Assembly: GCA_017561055.1 (NCBI GenBank)
Contig: JAFZDT010000063.1
Location: forward strand, 1 to 50,213
Length of the DNA: 50,213 nucleotides
From: Erysipelotrichaceae bacterium
GTDB taxonomy: Bacteria; Bacillota_I; Bacilli_A; Erysipelotrichales; Erysipelotrichaceae
Direction of reading: 5' to 3'
Part shown: positions 43,400 through 50,213 of the stretch, piece by piece
How the letters are laid out: every line of letters begins with the position of its first letter
How positions within the stretch are numbered: position 1 is the first letter of the stretch
Position numbers and translations under genes: made by a program
Notes under the pieces: generated by a model
What the model saw: only the letters and a program-made list of their open reading frames with translations
Database searches by the model: none
What the model was told of the DNA's origin: nothing

Positions 43400-43963
43400 C
43401 TAACTTACTACTACTGTTAATACTAACATATTATGGTAATCACAAGTTACTTGTAATTCTACAAATCTTGCGAAATCTACAATATCAGAACTTACTGCTG
43501 TACCAAAAATTCTAGCCGGTCTACTTGTTGTCGCTGTATAAGGATTAATCACCGGACCATTAACCACTGCACAATTCTCAATCACAATATTATAAGGCTC
43601 TCTTGGGAAATATGGGTATTGGTTTGCTTCTAGTGGACATGTGACTTTAAAAGTCCAGCCAAAACGCATCGTTTTATTATTTGATGTATTGGTATATTTA
43701 TAACTAATTGAACGTGTCCATGTGCCATGTCCCAATTCCTCTGTACTTCTAGGTTGTGGTACATCTTCTACATTGGAAATCGTGATTTCTACAAGATCAC
43801 CATTGTCTAATTCGAATGTTTCACTTGTGCCTGCCCATTGATCTGCAGGAATTGCAATTTCTAATGTTTCTGGTGTTGTTTCTTCATTATTAGCATATAC
43901 AGGAGCATTTGCCATTATGCATAATGTAAGGATTGCTAATAAAGATGTGCATAGTTTTTTCAT
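43400..43963 (-). CDS. Secreted protein, first gene of the LytTR locus
   Basis: The 187-residue protein has a clear signal peptide (MKKLCTSLLAILTLCIMA, cleavage probably after PVYA). The beta-rich mature domain has an ETFELDNGDLVEITI segment, a GHGTWT motif and three Cys. It loosely recalls small Ig-like or DUF5626-type exported proteins. The ATG at 43963 follows AAGGAAGGAAAAATC; the ATG at 44002 is the alternative. Its promoter carries the 21-bp-spaced repeats. Confidence 0.75.
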   Translation of the reverse strand: MKKLCTSLLAILTLCIMANAPVYANNEETTPETLEIAIPADQWAGTSETFELDNGDLVEITISNVEDVPQPRSTEELGHGTWTRSISYKYTNTSNNKTMRFGWTFKVTCPLEANQYPYFPREPYNIVIENCAVVNGPVINPYTATTSRPARIFGTAVSSDIVDFARFVELQVTCDYHNMLVLTVVVS

Positions 43964-44027
43964 GATTTTTCCTTCCTTTCTTTTTTGTTTTTCTTTCATG
44001 GTTTTACACCTTCCTTTCTTGGTAAAC

Positions 44028-44056
44028 ACTATAATAGTAAGGAAAAATTTATACAA
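44028..44056 (-). promoter_or_regulatory. Promoter of the LytTR-regulated secreted genes
   Basis: On the minus strand TTGTAT (44056-44051) and TATAGT are separated by 17 bases. The direct repeats begin 5 bases upstream of the -35. Confidence 0.7.
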
Positions 44057-44061
44057 TTTAC

Positions 44062-44092
44062 ATTGTCACATGTGGTCATTTTATTGTCACAT
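44062..44092 (-). promoter_or_regulatory. Tandem direct repeats, probable LytTR binding site
   Basis: ATTGTCACAT occurs at 44062-44071 and 44083-44092, an exact 10-bp direct repeat with starts 21 bases apart (two helical turns). LytTR regulators bind this kind of tandem site upstream of the -35. The regulator encoded four kilobases or less downstream is the natural candidate. Confidence 0.7.
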
Positions 44093-44097
44093 TAGGC

Positions 44098-44130
44098 ATA
44101 AAAAAACGGAGCAGCTTTACTTCTCCGTTT
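44098..44130 (-). terminator. Terminator of the DeoR-family gene
   Basis: On the minus strand AAACGGAG, an 11-base loop and CTCCGTTT are followed by TTTATG. The stop codon of the DeoR gene lies in the loop. Confidence 0.85.
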
Positions 44131-44866
44131 CGATAATTTTTACACCTTTTATTTCAATTCCTTTTGGAACATAGTCGGTAATTAAAACATCAAATTCTTC
44201 AAATTTTGCATATTGATATTTTGCGTCTTTAGTAAATTTGGTATTGTCAGAAATTAATACATTGCGTTTAGAACGTCTCATTACATGTCTATTGATGTTT
44301 CTAGCATCTTCAATAATAGTTGCTGGCCCATCAATTCCCGCACAACCATCCATACCAATGAAAGCCACATCATATGATAAAGAATCAATCATATCAATAG
44401 CATAACTTCCTTCTGTACGTTTTCCTAAACGAGAATACACACCACCTAAGAAAATGACTTTGTGATCTGTACTAGCAATAATTAATAACAAATCATAGCT
44501 ATTAGTAATAATCGTTAAGTTTTTGCGTAAGCGCAACAATCTTCCCAACGTGAAAGCTGTACTACTAGAATCAATAAACACGAAATCATCATCTTTTACA
44601 TAATTAATAGCTTCATATGATATTTTACGTTTTTGTTCCGTACGTTCTTTTTTACGAATTTCCATTGGGGTTTCGTTATTGTACATACGAATAACAGCGC
44701 CACCATGTGTTCTATGTAAGACACCTTTTTGTTCTAATAATGCTAAATCCGTACGAATTGTCTCAGGAGTAACATCAAACATTTTCGCTAATTCATTAAC
44801 TTGTGCCTCTTCATTTACGAATATATATTTTTCAATTTCTTCTCTACGAATTTCTCCGGCCTTCAT
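44117..44866 (-). CDS. DeoR/GlpR-family transcriptional regulator
   Basis: The 249-residue protein has an N-terminal DeoR helix-turn-helix (REEIEKYIFVNEEAQVNELAKMF, TPETIRTDLALLE) and a sugar-phosphate-binding domain (IDSSSTAFTLGRLL, FIGMDGCAGIDGP). It normally represses a sugar catabolic operon, but no such gene is adjacent. The target and effector are unknown. It is monocistronic. Confidence 0.92.
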   Translation of the reverse strand: MKAGEIRREEIEKYIFVNEEAQVNELAKMFDVTPETIRTDLALLEQKGVLHRTHGGAVIRMYNNETPMEIRKKERTEQKRKISYEAINYVKDDDFVFIDSSSTAFTLGRLLRLRKNLTIITNSYDLLLIIASTDHKVIFLGGVYSRLGKRTEGSYAIDMIDSLSYDVAFIGMDGCAGIDGPATIIEDARNINRHVMRRSKRNVLISDNTKFTKDAKYQYAKFEEFDVLITDYVPKGIEIKGVKIIETEK

Positions 44867-44905
44867 TTTACATCACCGTATTTCATTATAGACCCATTTA
44901 GACAT

Positions 44906-44930
44906 AAAAAAAAGCCTTTTTCAAGGCTTT
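44906..44930 (-). terminator. Terminator after tRNA-Ala
   Basis: On the minus strand AAAGCCTT-GAAA-AAGGCTTT is followed by TTTTTATG. Confidence 0.9.
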
Positions 44931-44941
44931 ACTTATCTATA

Positions 44942-45017
44942 TGGTGGAGCGTATCGGGATCGAACCGATGACCCCCTGCGTGCAAGGCAGGTGCTCTCCC
45001 AGCTGAGCTAACGCCCC
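44942..45017 (-). tRNA. tRNA-Ala (anticodon TGC)
   Basis: The acceptor GGGGCGT/ACGCTCC (one G-U), anticodon loop CTTGCAC with TGC, T-arm ATCGGTTCGATCCCGAT and encoded CCA are all present. Confidence 0.95.
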
Positions 45018-45036
45018 ATGTATATTAACGGTGAAT

Positions 45037-45113
<77 letters not shown>

Positions 45114-45199
45114 GCATCACCGAATGCTTATATACTATACCACCGTGAAATCGTACTGTCAACAACTTTTTTAAAAAAATTTAATTTTTTTTATTTTTT

Positions 45200-45844
45200 T
45201 TATTTCTTACTCTTATATTCCAAGATTCCGGTACAAATAGCATATGCCAACTTCTCTTGATACTGAGGTTGTTGAAGCTGTTTTCTTTCATCAACATTCG
45301 ATAAAAAACCACATTCCACGATTACTCCTATAGTATCAGATTCATTTAAAATATAATAGTCCCCAATTTTAGAAATAAATTTAGAATTATTTAATTTTTT
45401 TAGTTTTGCTTGAATGGTATCCGCTAACAATATCGATTCTTCTTTCTCACTAGAAAAAACTTGTGAACCGTGCACACTACTTTCTGCAATGTTCATATGA
45501 ATACTCACAAAAAGATTCCCTGTATTCATCAATTCTACTCTTCTTTTCAAATCTTCTCTTTTACGATTGTCACTAGTAGGACTTGCTAGATCGACATCTG
45601 AAGTTCTTGTCATAATTACAGTCACATCCTGTGATTCAAGAAATTGTTTTAGATATAGTGCAACTTGGAAATTTAAATCTTCTTCATATATCTGTTCTCT
45701 TGAAGCTCCTTGATCCCATCCTCCATGACCAGGATCAATAACAACTACATATTTTTCATACACATTTTGTTCTTTGGAATGTATTTTGTAAACAGTACCA
45801 ATACACGCTAATAGAATTATTACTATCACTTTCTTATATTTCAT
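45200..45844 (-). CDS. cwlD: CwlD-like N-acetylmuramoyl-L-alanine amidase
   Basis: The 214-residue Amidase_3 enzyme has an N-terminal membrane or signal segment (about 5-18). Zinc ligands are DPGHGG (His40), Glu in YEEDLN and SIHMN, and the catalytic Glu lies in VIVECGFLSN. In spore formers CwlD removes peptide side chains so that muramic lactam forms in the cortex. The length and single-domain form fit CwlD. A general cell-wall amidase remains possible. A TTTTTTATTTTTTTTA-type AT-rich tail follows the stop. Confidence 0.85.
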   Translation of the reverse strand: MKYKKVIVIILLACIGTVYKIHSKEQNVYEKYVVVIDPGHGGWDQGASREQIYEEDLNFQVALYLKQFLESQDVTVIMTRTSDVDLASPTSDNRKREDLKRRVELMNTGNLFVSIHMNIAESSVHGSQVFSSEKEESILLADTIQAKLKKLNNSKFISKIGDYYILNESDTIGVIVECGFLSNVDERKQLQQPQYQEKLAYAICTGILEYKSKK

Positions 45845-45972
45845 AGAATCACCATTACAATATATGACAACAATAAAGTTTCATTCTATGTTTTTCATAA
45901 ATTCTAAATCACACAGTTAACAAAACCACAACTATCATTTTTGTGCTAATATGAATATACGAGGTGATATAT

Positions 45973-47076
45973 ATGTTAAATCATAGTTTAATAGAAAAAA
46001 TCGCAAAACAATTACAACAAGATGATGTAGCAGCACTTTTAGTAGCACCTAGTCATGATCTTATGTTTTTAGTCAATCACAAACCTTATTTGTGTGAACG
46101 ATTTCAAGCATTCGTTATTACTGCTAACAAAGATGTTTTCTATATTTGTAATCAATTAACCGAATTAGAAGCACAAGGCTTTATGGAAAATCATCCAGTC
46201 TATGCATGGAAAGATAGTGATGGATTTGTTGAAGTAGTTAGAAAAGCATTTGAACGATATAATTTATTAGGCAAACGTATTGCAGTAAATGGAGCTGTTC
46301 GTGCCTTTAATTTAGTTAAATTAATGGACGCAATGGAATTTACACCAACTAATGGTAAAGATTATTTGGAATTAACACGTATTATCAAAACAAGTGAAGA
46401 GTTAGATAATTTACGTAAATCTAGCGCAATTGTGGATAAAGTGTTTGAAGATTTAATTCATTTTATTCAACCGGGTATGACTGAGGGTGATGTGAACAAT
46501 GAAATCATTCGCTTGTGTGCATTATATGGTGGAGAAGATTGTCATGGTGGTATTGTTGCTGTTGATGCCAATGCCGCAAATCCACATTACTTTGGTACTA
46601 GTGGTGTGATTGGTGAACATGCAGTTGTTGAAATGGATTTTGGTTGTACATACAAAGGCATGTATAGTGATATTACACGTACGGTTATTGTAGGAGAAGC
46701 TACAGAACGAGAAAAAGAAATCTACAACCTAGTTTTACAAGCTAATTTAGCTGGGGAAGCCGCTGCTAAAAAAGGCGCATGGATTCCAGATGTTGATTTA
46801 GCCGCACGAAAAGTGATTGAAGATGCTGGTTATGGCAATGAATTTAATCATCGTTTAGGACACGGAATTGGCTATGCAGGACATGAAGCCCCATATATTC
46901 ATGGAGATTATAAAATGCATTTAGATTGTGGCATGGCATTTACCGTGGAACCAGGTATTTATATTCCAAATGAAATCGGTATCCGCATTGAAGATGTAGT
47001 TATTATTAATGAACAGGGAGAAACCGAAATACTTAATAAATGCACAAAAGAACTTATAGAAATCAAAAGAGACTAA
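45973..47076 (+). CDS. M24-family Xaa-Pro peptidase
   Basis: The 367-residue protein has an N-terminal creatinase-like domain (about 1-130) and a pita-bread catalytic domain with five metal ligands: MDFGCTYKGMYSDITRT (two Asp), HRLGHGIG (His), VEPGIYIP (Glu) and RIEDVVII (Glu). It removes or cleaves at residues before proline (PepP/PepQ-like). It is cytoplasmic. The ATG at 45973 follows GAGGTGATATAT; the GTG at 45964 lies in the ribosome site. Confidence 0.93.
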   Translation: MLNHSLIEKIAKQLQQDDVAALLVAPSHDLMFLVNHKPYLCERFQAFVITANKDVFYICNQLTELEAQGFMENHPVYAWKDSDGFVEVVRKAFERYNLLGKRIAVNGAVRAFNLVKLMDAMEFTPTNGKDYLELTRIIKTSEELDNLRKSSAIVDKVFEDLIHFIQPGMTEGDVNNEIIRLCALYGGEDCHGGIVAVDANAANPHYFGTSGVIGEHAVVEMDFGCTYKGMYSDITRTVIVGEATEREKEIYNLVLQANLAGEAAAKKGAWIPDVDLAARKVIEDAGYGNEFNHRLGHGIGYAGHEAPYIHGDYKMHLDCGMAFTVEPGIYIPNEIGIRIEDVVIINEQGETEILNKCTKELIEIKRD

Positions 47077-47091
47077 TCAATAGTCTCTTTT
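47065..47091. terminator. Shared terminator between the M24 and MazG-like genes
   Basis: AAAAGAGACTA and TAGTCTCTTTT form a perfect 11-bp stem between convergent genes that overlap by 4 bases. It covers both stop codons. Confidence 0.88.
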
Positions 47092-47405
47092 ATAAATTCT
47101 TCCAAATTTCTTTCATGGTGATACTTCAAAGCAGCCTTCTTATCCTTTTCTAGAATAAACTGATTCAAATCAATATGATTAATTGCCGCAATAGCCACCG
47201 CATAATGAATCACATCCACAAGCTCATTTGCCAACTGTTCTTGCAAATCATCACCATCTACCGCTTTTCTACCAGCACGCTTATTCAAAATTTCCGCAAC
47301 TTCACCCATTTCTTCAACTAGCTTCATAAACATTCCCGTTTCATGACCTCTAGTACCATATTGTTCATACAAATAGTTTTGTAAATCTTTTATTCTAACA
47401 TCCAT
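47073..47405 (-). CDS. MazG-like nucleotide pyrophosphohydrolase
   Basis: The 110-residue all-helical protein has the Mg-binding ExxxE (KLVEEMGEVAEIL) and later ExxD (NELVDVIHYAV). It hydrolyses (d)NTPs to monophosphates, a housecleaning role. Its start is 1 base after the MATE gene stop with no good ribosome site, implying translational coupling. Confidence 0.9.
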   Translation of the reverse strand: MDVRIKDLQNYLYEQYGTRGHETGMFMKLVEEMGEVAEILNKRAGRKAVDGDDLQEQLANELVDVIHYAVAIAAINHIDLNQFILEKDKKAALKYHHERNLEEFIKETID

Positions 47406-47406
47406 A

Positions 47407-48771
47407 CTACACAGTCGCTTCCTTCATTAATTTCTTATAACAATATACCCATAAGATTCCTAAGATAATACTTGTGATTGTCCAACTCACAGGGAAACAC
47501 ATATAAATTGCTTCCAATGTGCGATGTGTTAAGAAATATGTTCCCAACCATAAGAAACGAATTCCACAAATACCTACAATCATAACAATAGTTGGGAATG
47601 TTGAATGTCCCATACCACGCATTGAACAAATAAAGATATCCAAAATACCATTCAAAATTAATGGTAATGCTACCCAAGTCAATCGAATCATTCCTACTTC
47701 AATTACTAATGGTTCATTTGTATACAATCCCAAGAAGAAATCACCAAAATACCACACACCAAAACCTAACGTTAAACTTCCAATACAACTTAACAACATC
47801 GTAATGTACATAATACTTTTTACACGACCAAAGTTTTTAGCACCTACATTTTGTCCAGTAAAGGTAATTGCCGCTTGAGAGAAAGCCATCATCCCAATAT
47901 AAACAAATCCCTCAACACTATTACCAGCACTATTACCAGCCACAATTGTACTAGAATTAAAGGAATTAATACTTGATTGAATGACTACATTACTCAAAGA
48001 GAACACCATCCCTTGAATGCCAGCAGGAACACCAATACGAATAATTTCCCATGCAATATGTGTATCAATACCCAATTTCTTCAAATCAAGATGCGTTACA
48101 TCTTGATCCTTCATCAAACGAGCACAAGTTAAACAAGCAGCTACTGCTTGTGAAATAACCGTCGCAATCGCAACACCTGCTACACTAATCTTCAAAACAA
48201 CGACAAAGAAAACATTTAATGCAACATTCAAAGCACCACTAATCGCTAAATAGTACATAGGACGCTTCGTATCACCTTTAGAACGTAAAATTGAACTTCC
48301 AAAATTATACACAAACATAAATATGCATCCAACAAAATATAAACGCATATACAATGTACTTAAATCAATAATATCACCAGGAGTTGCCATCATATGCAAC
48401 ATCGGTTTCGCCAAAAAGAAACCAACAAACGCCATTAAAACACCACCAACAGTAGCCATTGTAATAGACGTATGAACTGCCTTTTGCACACCTTCTTCAT
48501 CCTGTTTACCAAGCAAAGTCGCAATCACAACATTACTACCACCACTCAAACCATTAAACAACGAAACCAACAAAAAACACAAAGAACCTGTAGCACCTAC
48601 AGCAGCTAAAGCTAATTCTCCCGCAAATTTTCCTACAATAATAGTATCCGCTGCACTAAACATCATTTGAAGCATAGACGCCAACATCATAGGTACCGCA
48701 AATTCAATTATATTTTTAAGTAATGGACCATGAACCATATCCATCTGTAAAGACTTCTTATCACTCATCAT
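47407..48771 (-). CDS. MATE-family efflux transporter
   Basis: The 454-residue, 12-helix protein has the N-half MLASMLQMMFSAADTIIVGKF and the C-half SAGNSVEGFVYIGMMAFSQA, typical of the bacterial NorM/DinF-like group. It differs clearly from the MATE protein at 30420. The start follows GAAGG; three in-frame start codons are adjacent. It heads a two-gene operon with the MazG-like gene. Confidence 0.92.
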   Translation of the reverse strand: MMSDKKSLQMDMVHGPLLKNIIEFAVPMMLASMLQMMFSAADTIIVGKFAGELALAAVGATGSLCFLLVSLFNGLSGGSNVVIATLLGKQDEEGVQKAVHTSITMATVGGVLMAFVGFFLAKPMLHMMATPGDIIDLSTLYMRLYFVGCIFMFVYNFGSSILRSKGDTKRPMYYLAISGALNVALNVFFVVVLKISVAGVAIATVISQAVAACLTCARLMKDQDVTHLDLKKLGIDTHIAWEIIRIGVPAGIQGMVFSLSNVVIQSSINSFNSSTIVAGNSAGNSVEGFVYIGMMAFSQAAITFTGQNVGAKNFGRVKSIMYITMLLSCIGSLTLGFGVWYFGDFFLGLYTNEPLVIEVGMIRLTWVALPLILNGILDIFICSMRGMGHSTFPTIVMIVGICGIRFLWLGTYFLTHRTLEAIYMCFPVSWTITSIILGILWVYCYKKLMKEATV

Positions 48772-48883
48772 CAAAACCTTCTTTCATACTTGTTATACAT
48801 GATACCACAAAAATAATATTTCAGATGAAAAAAATATACATATCAAGTATAATACCTTTGTAATAACAATATGGAGGTTTCCC

Positions 48884-49663
48884 ATGAGAAGAATCGACTA
48901 TCATTTACATACCTATTATTCAGCAGACAGTAAAGCTAAACCAGAAGAACACATTCTAAAAGCCATCGAAGAAGGACTAGAAGAAATTTGCTTTACTGAT
49001 CATCATGACTGTTTAGATGGATGGAGACTTAAATATGAACCATACTTTGAAGAATTATTACCATTAAAAGAAAAATACAAAGATCAAATCAAAGTAAAAA
49101 TTGGTATTGAAATTGGTATCGATATGGATGGATTTGAAGAATCAAATACTACAGCACTCAATGCGCCTTACGATTTTGTAATCGGCTCAATTCACACTAT
49201 CAATCTACAAGACATTACACAAGACAGTTTCTATGGAACAATGACCAAAGATGAAGCACACGCAAATTACTTTAATGTCATATTAAACTGTGTTAAAAAT
49301 ATTGATAATTTCGATGTATTAGGACATCTAGACTATGCTAGACGTTATGGTCCATATGAAAATAGAGATATCGATTATGCAAAACATCAAGATATCATCG
49401 ACGAAATCTTTAAAACATTAATTTCAAAAGGAAAAGGTATTGAAATCAATTTATCAGGTATTCGTAGATTTGGACAAAGCTTACCAGGATATGACCAATT
49501 AAAACGTTATTATGATTTAGGAGGCCGTATCATTACTATCGGTACTGATTCTCATGATACAGAATTTGTAGGTATGCATGTTGATAAAGCCATTGAAATG
49601 TTACAAGAAATCGGCTTTACAGAAGTCGCAACATTCACACAAAGAAAAAGAGATATTCAATAA
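48884..49663 (+). CDS. PHP-domain histidinol-phosphatase (HisJ family)
   Basis: The 259-residue PHP-fold phosphoesterase has metal-binding HLHTYYS (7-13), FTDHHD, GSIHT, GHLDYARRYG and GTDSHD. HisJ-type enzymes dephosphorylate histidinol phosphate; no other his gene is in the window, so another phosphoester substrate is possible. The start follows GGAGGTTTCCC. Confidence 0.9.
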   Translation: MRRIDYHLHTYYSADSKAKPEEHILKAIEEGLEEICFTDHHDCLDGWRLKYEPYFEELLPLKEKYKDQIKVKIGIEIGIDMDGFEESNTTALNAPYDFVIGSIHTINLQDITQDSFYGTMTKDEAHANYFNVILNCVKNIDNFDVLGHLDYARRYGPYENRDIDYAKHQDIIDEIFKTLISKGKGIEINLSGIRRFGQSLPGYDQLKRYYDLGGRIITIGTDSHDTEFVGMHVDKAIEMLQEIGFTEVATFTQRKRDIQ

Positions 49664-49679
49664 GAATATCTCTTTATTT
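49647..49679. terminator. Terminator after the PHP gene
   Basis: AAAGAGATATTC-AATAA-GAATATCTCTTT is followed by ATTTTTTATTT. The PHP stop codon lies in the loop. Confidence 0.9.
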
Positions 49680-49680
49680 T

Positions 49681-49983
49681 TTATTTCACAGGAGAAACTT
49701 CAATTACTAAATCACTCAATGGGAATGTACAACAAGGATGGATATATCCATAAATCAAGTCTGCTTCTCTTCTTCCATCTACAGACTTTGATGTGTATAC
49801 TTCACAACTAATTAAGTGAGAATGACACCAACCACATTCACCACTTCTACAATGTGCTAAAGATTTAATACCATTCTTTTCTAAAGAACGCAAAATAGAA
49901 TCATTTGCTTTAGCAGTATTTGCAGCCGCAGACAAACCACCATTACTAGCACCAACAACAATTACATCATATTGTTTTTTCAT
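49681..49983 (-). CDS. Remnant flavoprotein: FAD-binding N-terminus joined to [2Fe-2S] domain
   Basis: The 100-residue ORF reads as two pieces. Residues 1-25 (MKKQYDVIVVGASNGGLSAA...) are the first strand-GxGxxG-helix of an FAD Rossmann fold, then it stops being one. Residues about 33-98 are a plant-type ferredoxin domain: CRSGECGWC, a fourth Cys in HPCC, ending SDLVIEV. The middle, several hundred residues in related oxidoreductases, is missing, so an in-frame internal deletion is likely. Start and ribosome site (GGAGGGGTATA) are intact, so it may still be made. Confidence 0.75.
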   Translation of the reverse strand: MKKQYDVIVVGASNGGLSAAANTAKANDSILRSLEKNGIKSLAHCRSGECGWCHSHLISCEVYTSKSVDGRREADLIYGYIHPCCTFPLSDLVIEVSPVK

Positions 49984-50059
49984 TATACCCCTCCTATTAT
50001 TTTATGGAATTTTAACCAGTATTACACCATTTGTGAATTTAAGCACAAGGTTAAATATT

Positions 50060-50090
50060 AAAAAGACGGTAAGTTTAATAACCTACCGCC
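50060..50090 (-). terminator. Terminator of the surface-protein gene at the right edge
   Basis: On the minus strand GGCGGTAGG, an 8-base loop and CTTACCGTC (G-U pairs) are followed by TTTTTAAT. Confidence 0.75.
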
Positions 50091-50104
50091 TATAATAGAT
50101 ATTT

Positions 50105-50213
50105 TTATCCGCGATTATATCTTCTTCTTACAACGAAGAAACCTAATCCAGCGATTAAACTTGATAATAATCCAATCATCCAACCTGTGCTATTTGATTC
50201 ATCTGCAGTACCA
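50105..50213 (-). CDS. C-terminal membrane anchor of a surface protein (5' part outside window)
   Basis: Only the last 35 residues are visible: a short Glu/Ser-rich segment, a 20-residue hydrophobic helix (WMIGLLSSLIAGLGFFVV) and the basic tail RRRYNRG. This is the standard end of a cell-wall-anchored protein. A sortase motif would lie just beyond the window edge and is not seen. Confidence 0.7.
   Translation of the reverse strand, partial: GTADESNSTGWMIGLLSSLIAGLGFFVVRRRYNRG

Overview
The window looks like a chromosomal segment of a low-GC, spore-forming member of the Bacillota. Coding is AT-rich, ribosome binding sites are strong AGGAGG type, and Rho-independent terminators are dense and compact. 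A cotJABC spore-coat operon and a CwlD-type cortex amidase point to sporulation. An asnS T-box, PerR/rubrerythrin, FeoAB, Trk, MATE, MBOAT/DHHW and VanZ-type genes fit gut Firmicutes. Erysipelotrichia is my best guess, but this is inference from gene content, not a database result. About 50 protein genes, seven tRNAs, one T-box and about 20 terminators can be supported. No rRNA, CRISPR array, insertion sequence or prophage was seen.

Layout. 1-543 is a truncated surface protein gene. 654-806 holds tRNA-Lys and tRNA-Gly. 843-4050 runs leftward: a C45 acyltransferase with a lone ComB homologue, a zinc-ribbon membrane protein, and perR-rubrerythrin behind a promoter with a Per-box-like palindrome. 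A YmaF-like gene (4186) is followed by about 350 bases without an annotated gene, which carry a candidate type I toxin-antitoxin locus. Next come cotJABC, a zinc-dependent phospholipase C-like protein, and an ArsR-regulated Zn/Cd P-type ATPase with a very His/Cys-rich insert. From 10053 to 16218 there are tRNA-Thr, an SDR enzyme, T-box-asnS, maf, a small helical protein and feoAB with its Cys-rich partner.

16227-24770 is the most interesting stretch. An RlmI-type methyltransferase sits behind a leader that encodes a 24-residue peptide and ends in an attenuator-like terminator. Upstream of it is a tight eight-gene leftward operon: XpaC-like, an unknown protein, a double-AAA ATPase, XpaC, TelA, LemA-like, TPM-domain and TM2. 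It looks like a membrane-associated stress or envelope machine.

24789-32351 holds a DUF4358/MBOAT/DHHW O-acylation cassette, VanZ and pentapeptide proteins, tRNA-Glu and tRNA-Asn, and transporters. 32462-40452 holds a YjzC-like gene, a tyrosine phosphatase, a divergent DapH-like/M20 pair, GNAT, RluA, YitT and TrkH/TrkA. 40514-44092 is a LytTR two-component locus with three secreted proteins. Its kinase gene is split by an in-frame TAA. The promoter of its first gene carries two 10-bp direct repeats exactly 21 bp apart, as expected for LytTR binding.

The right end holds a DeoR regulator, tRNA-Ala and tRNA-Ile, CwlD, an M24 peptidase, MATE-MazG and a PHP phosphatase. A 100-residue remnant there joins the N-terminus of a flavoprotein to a C-terminal [2Fe-2S] domain. 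The window ends in the membrane anchor of another surface protein.
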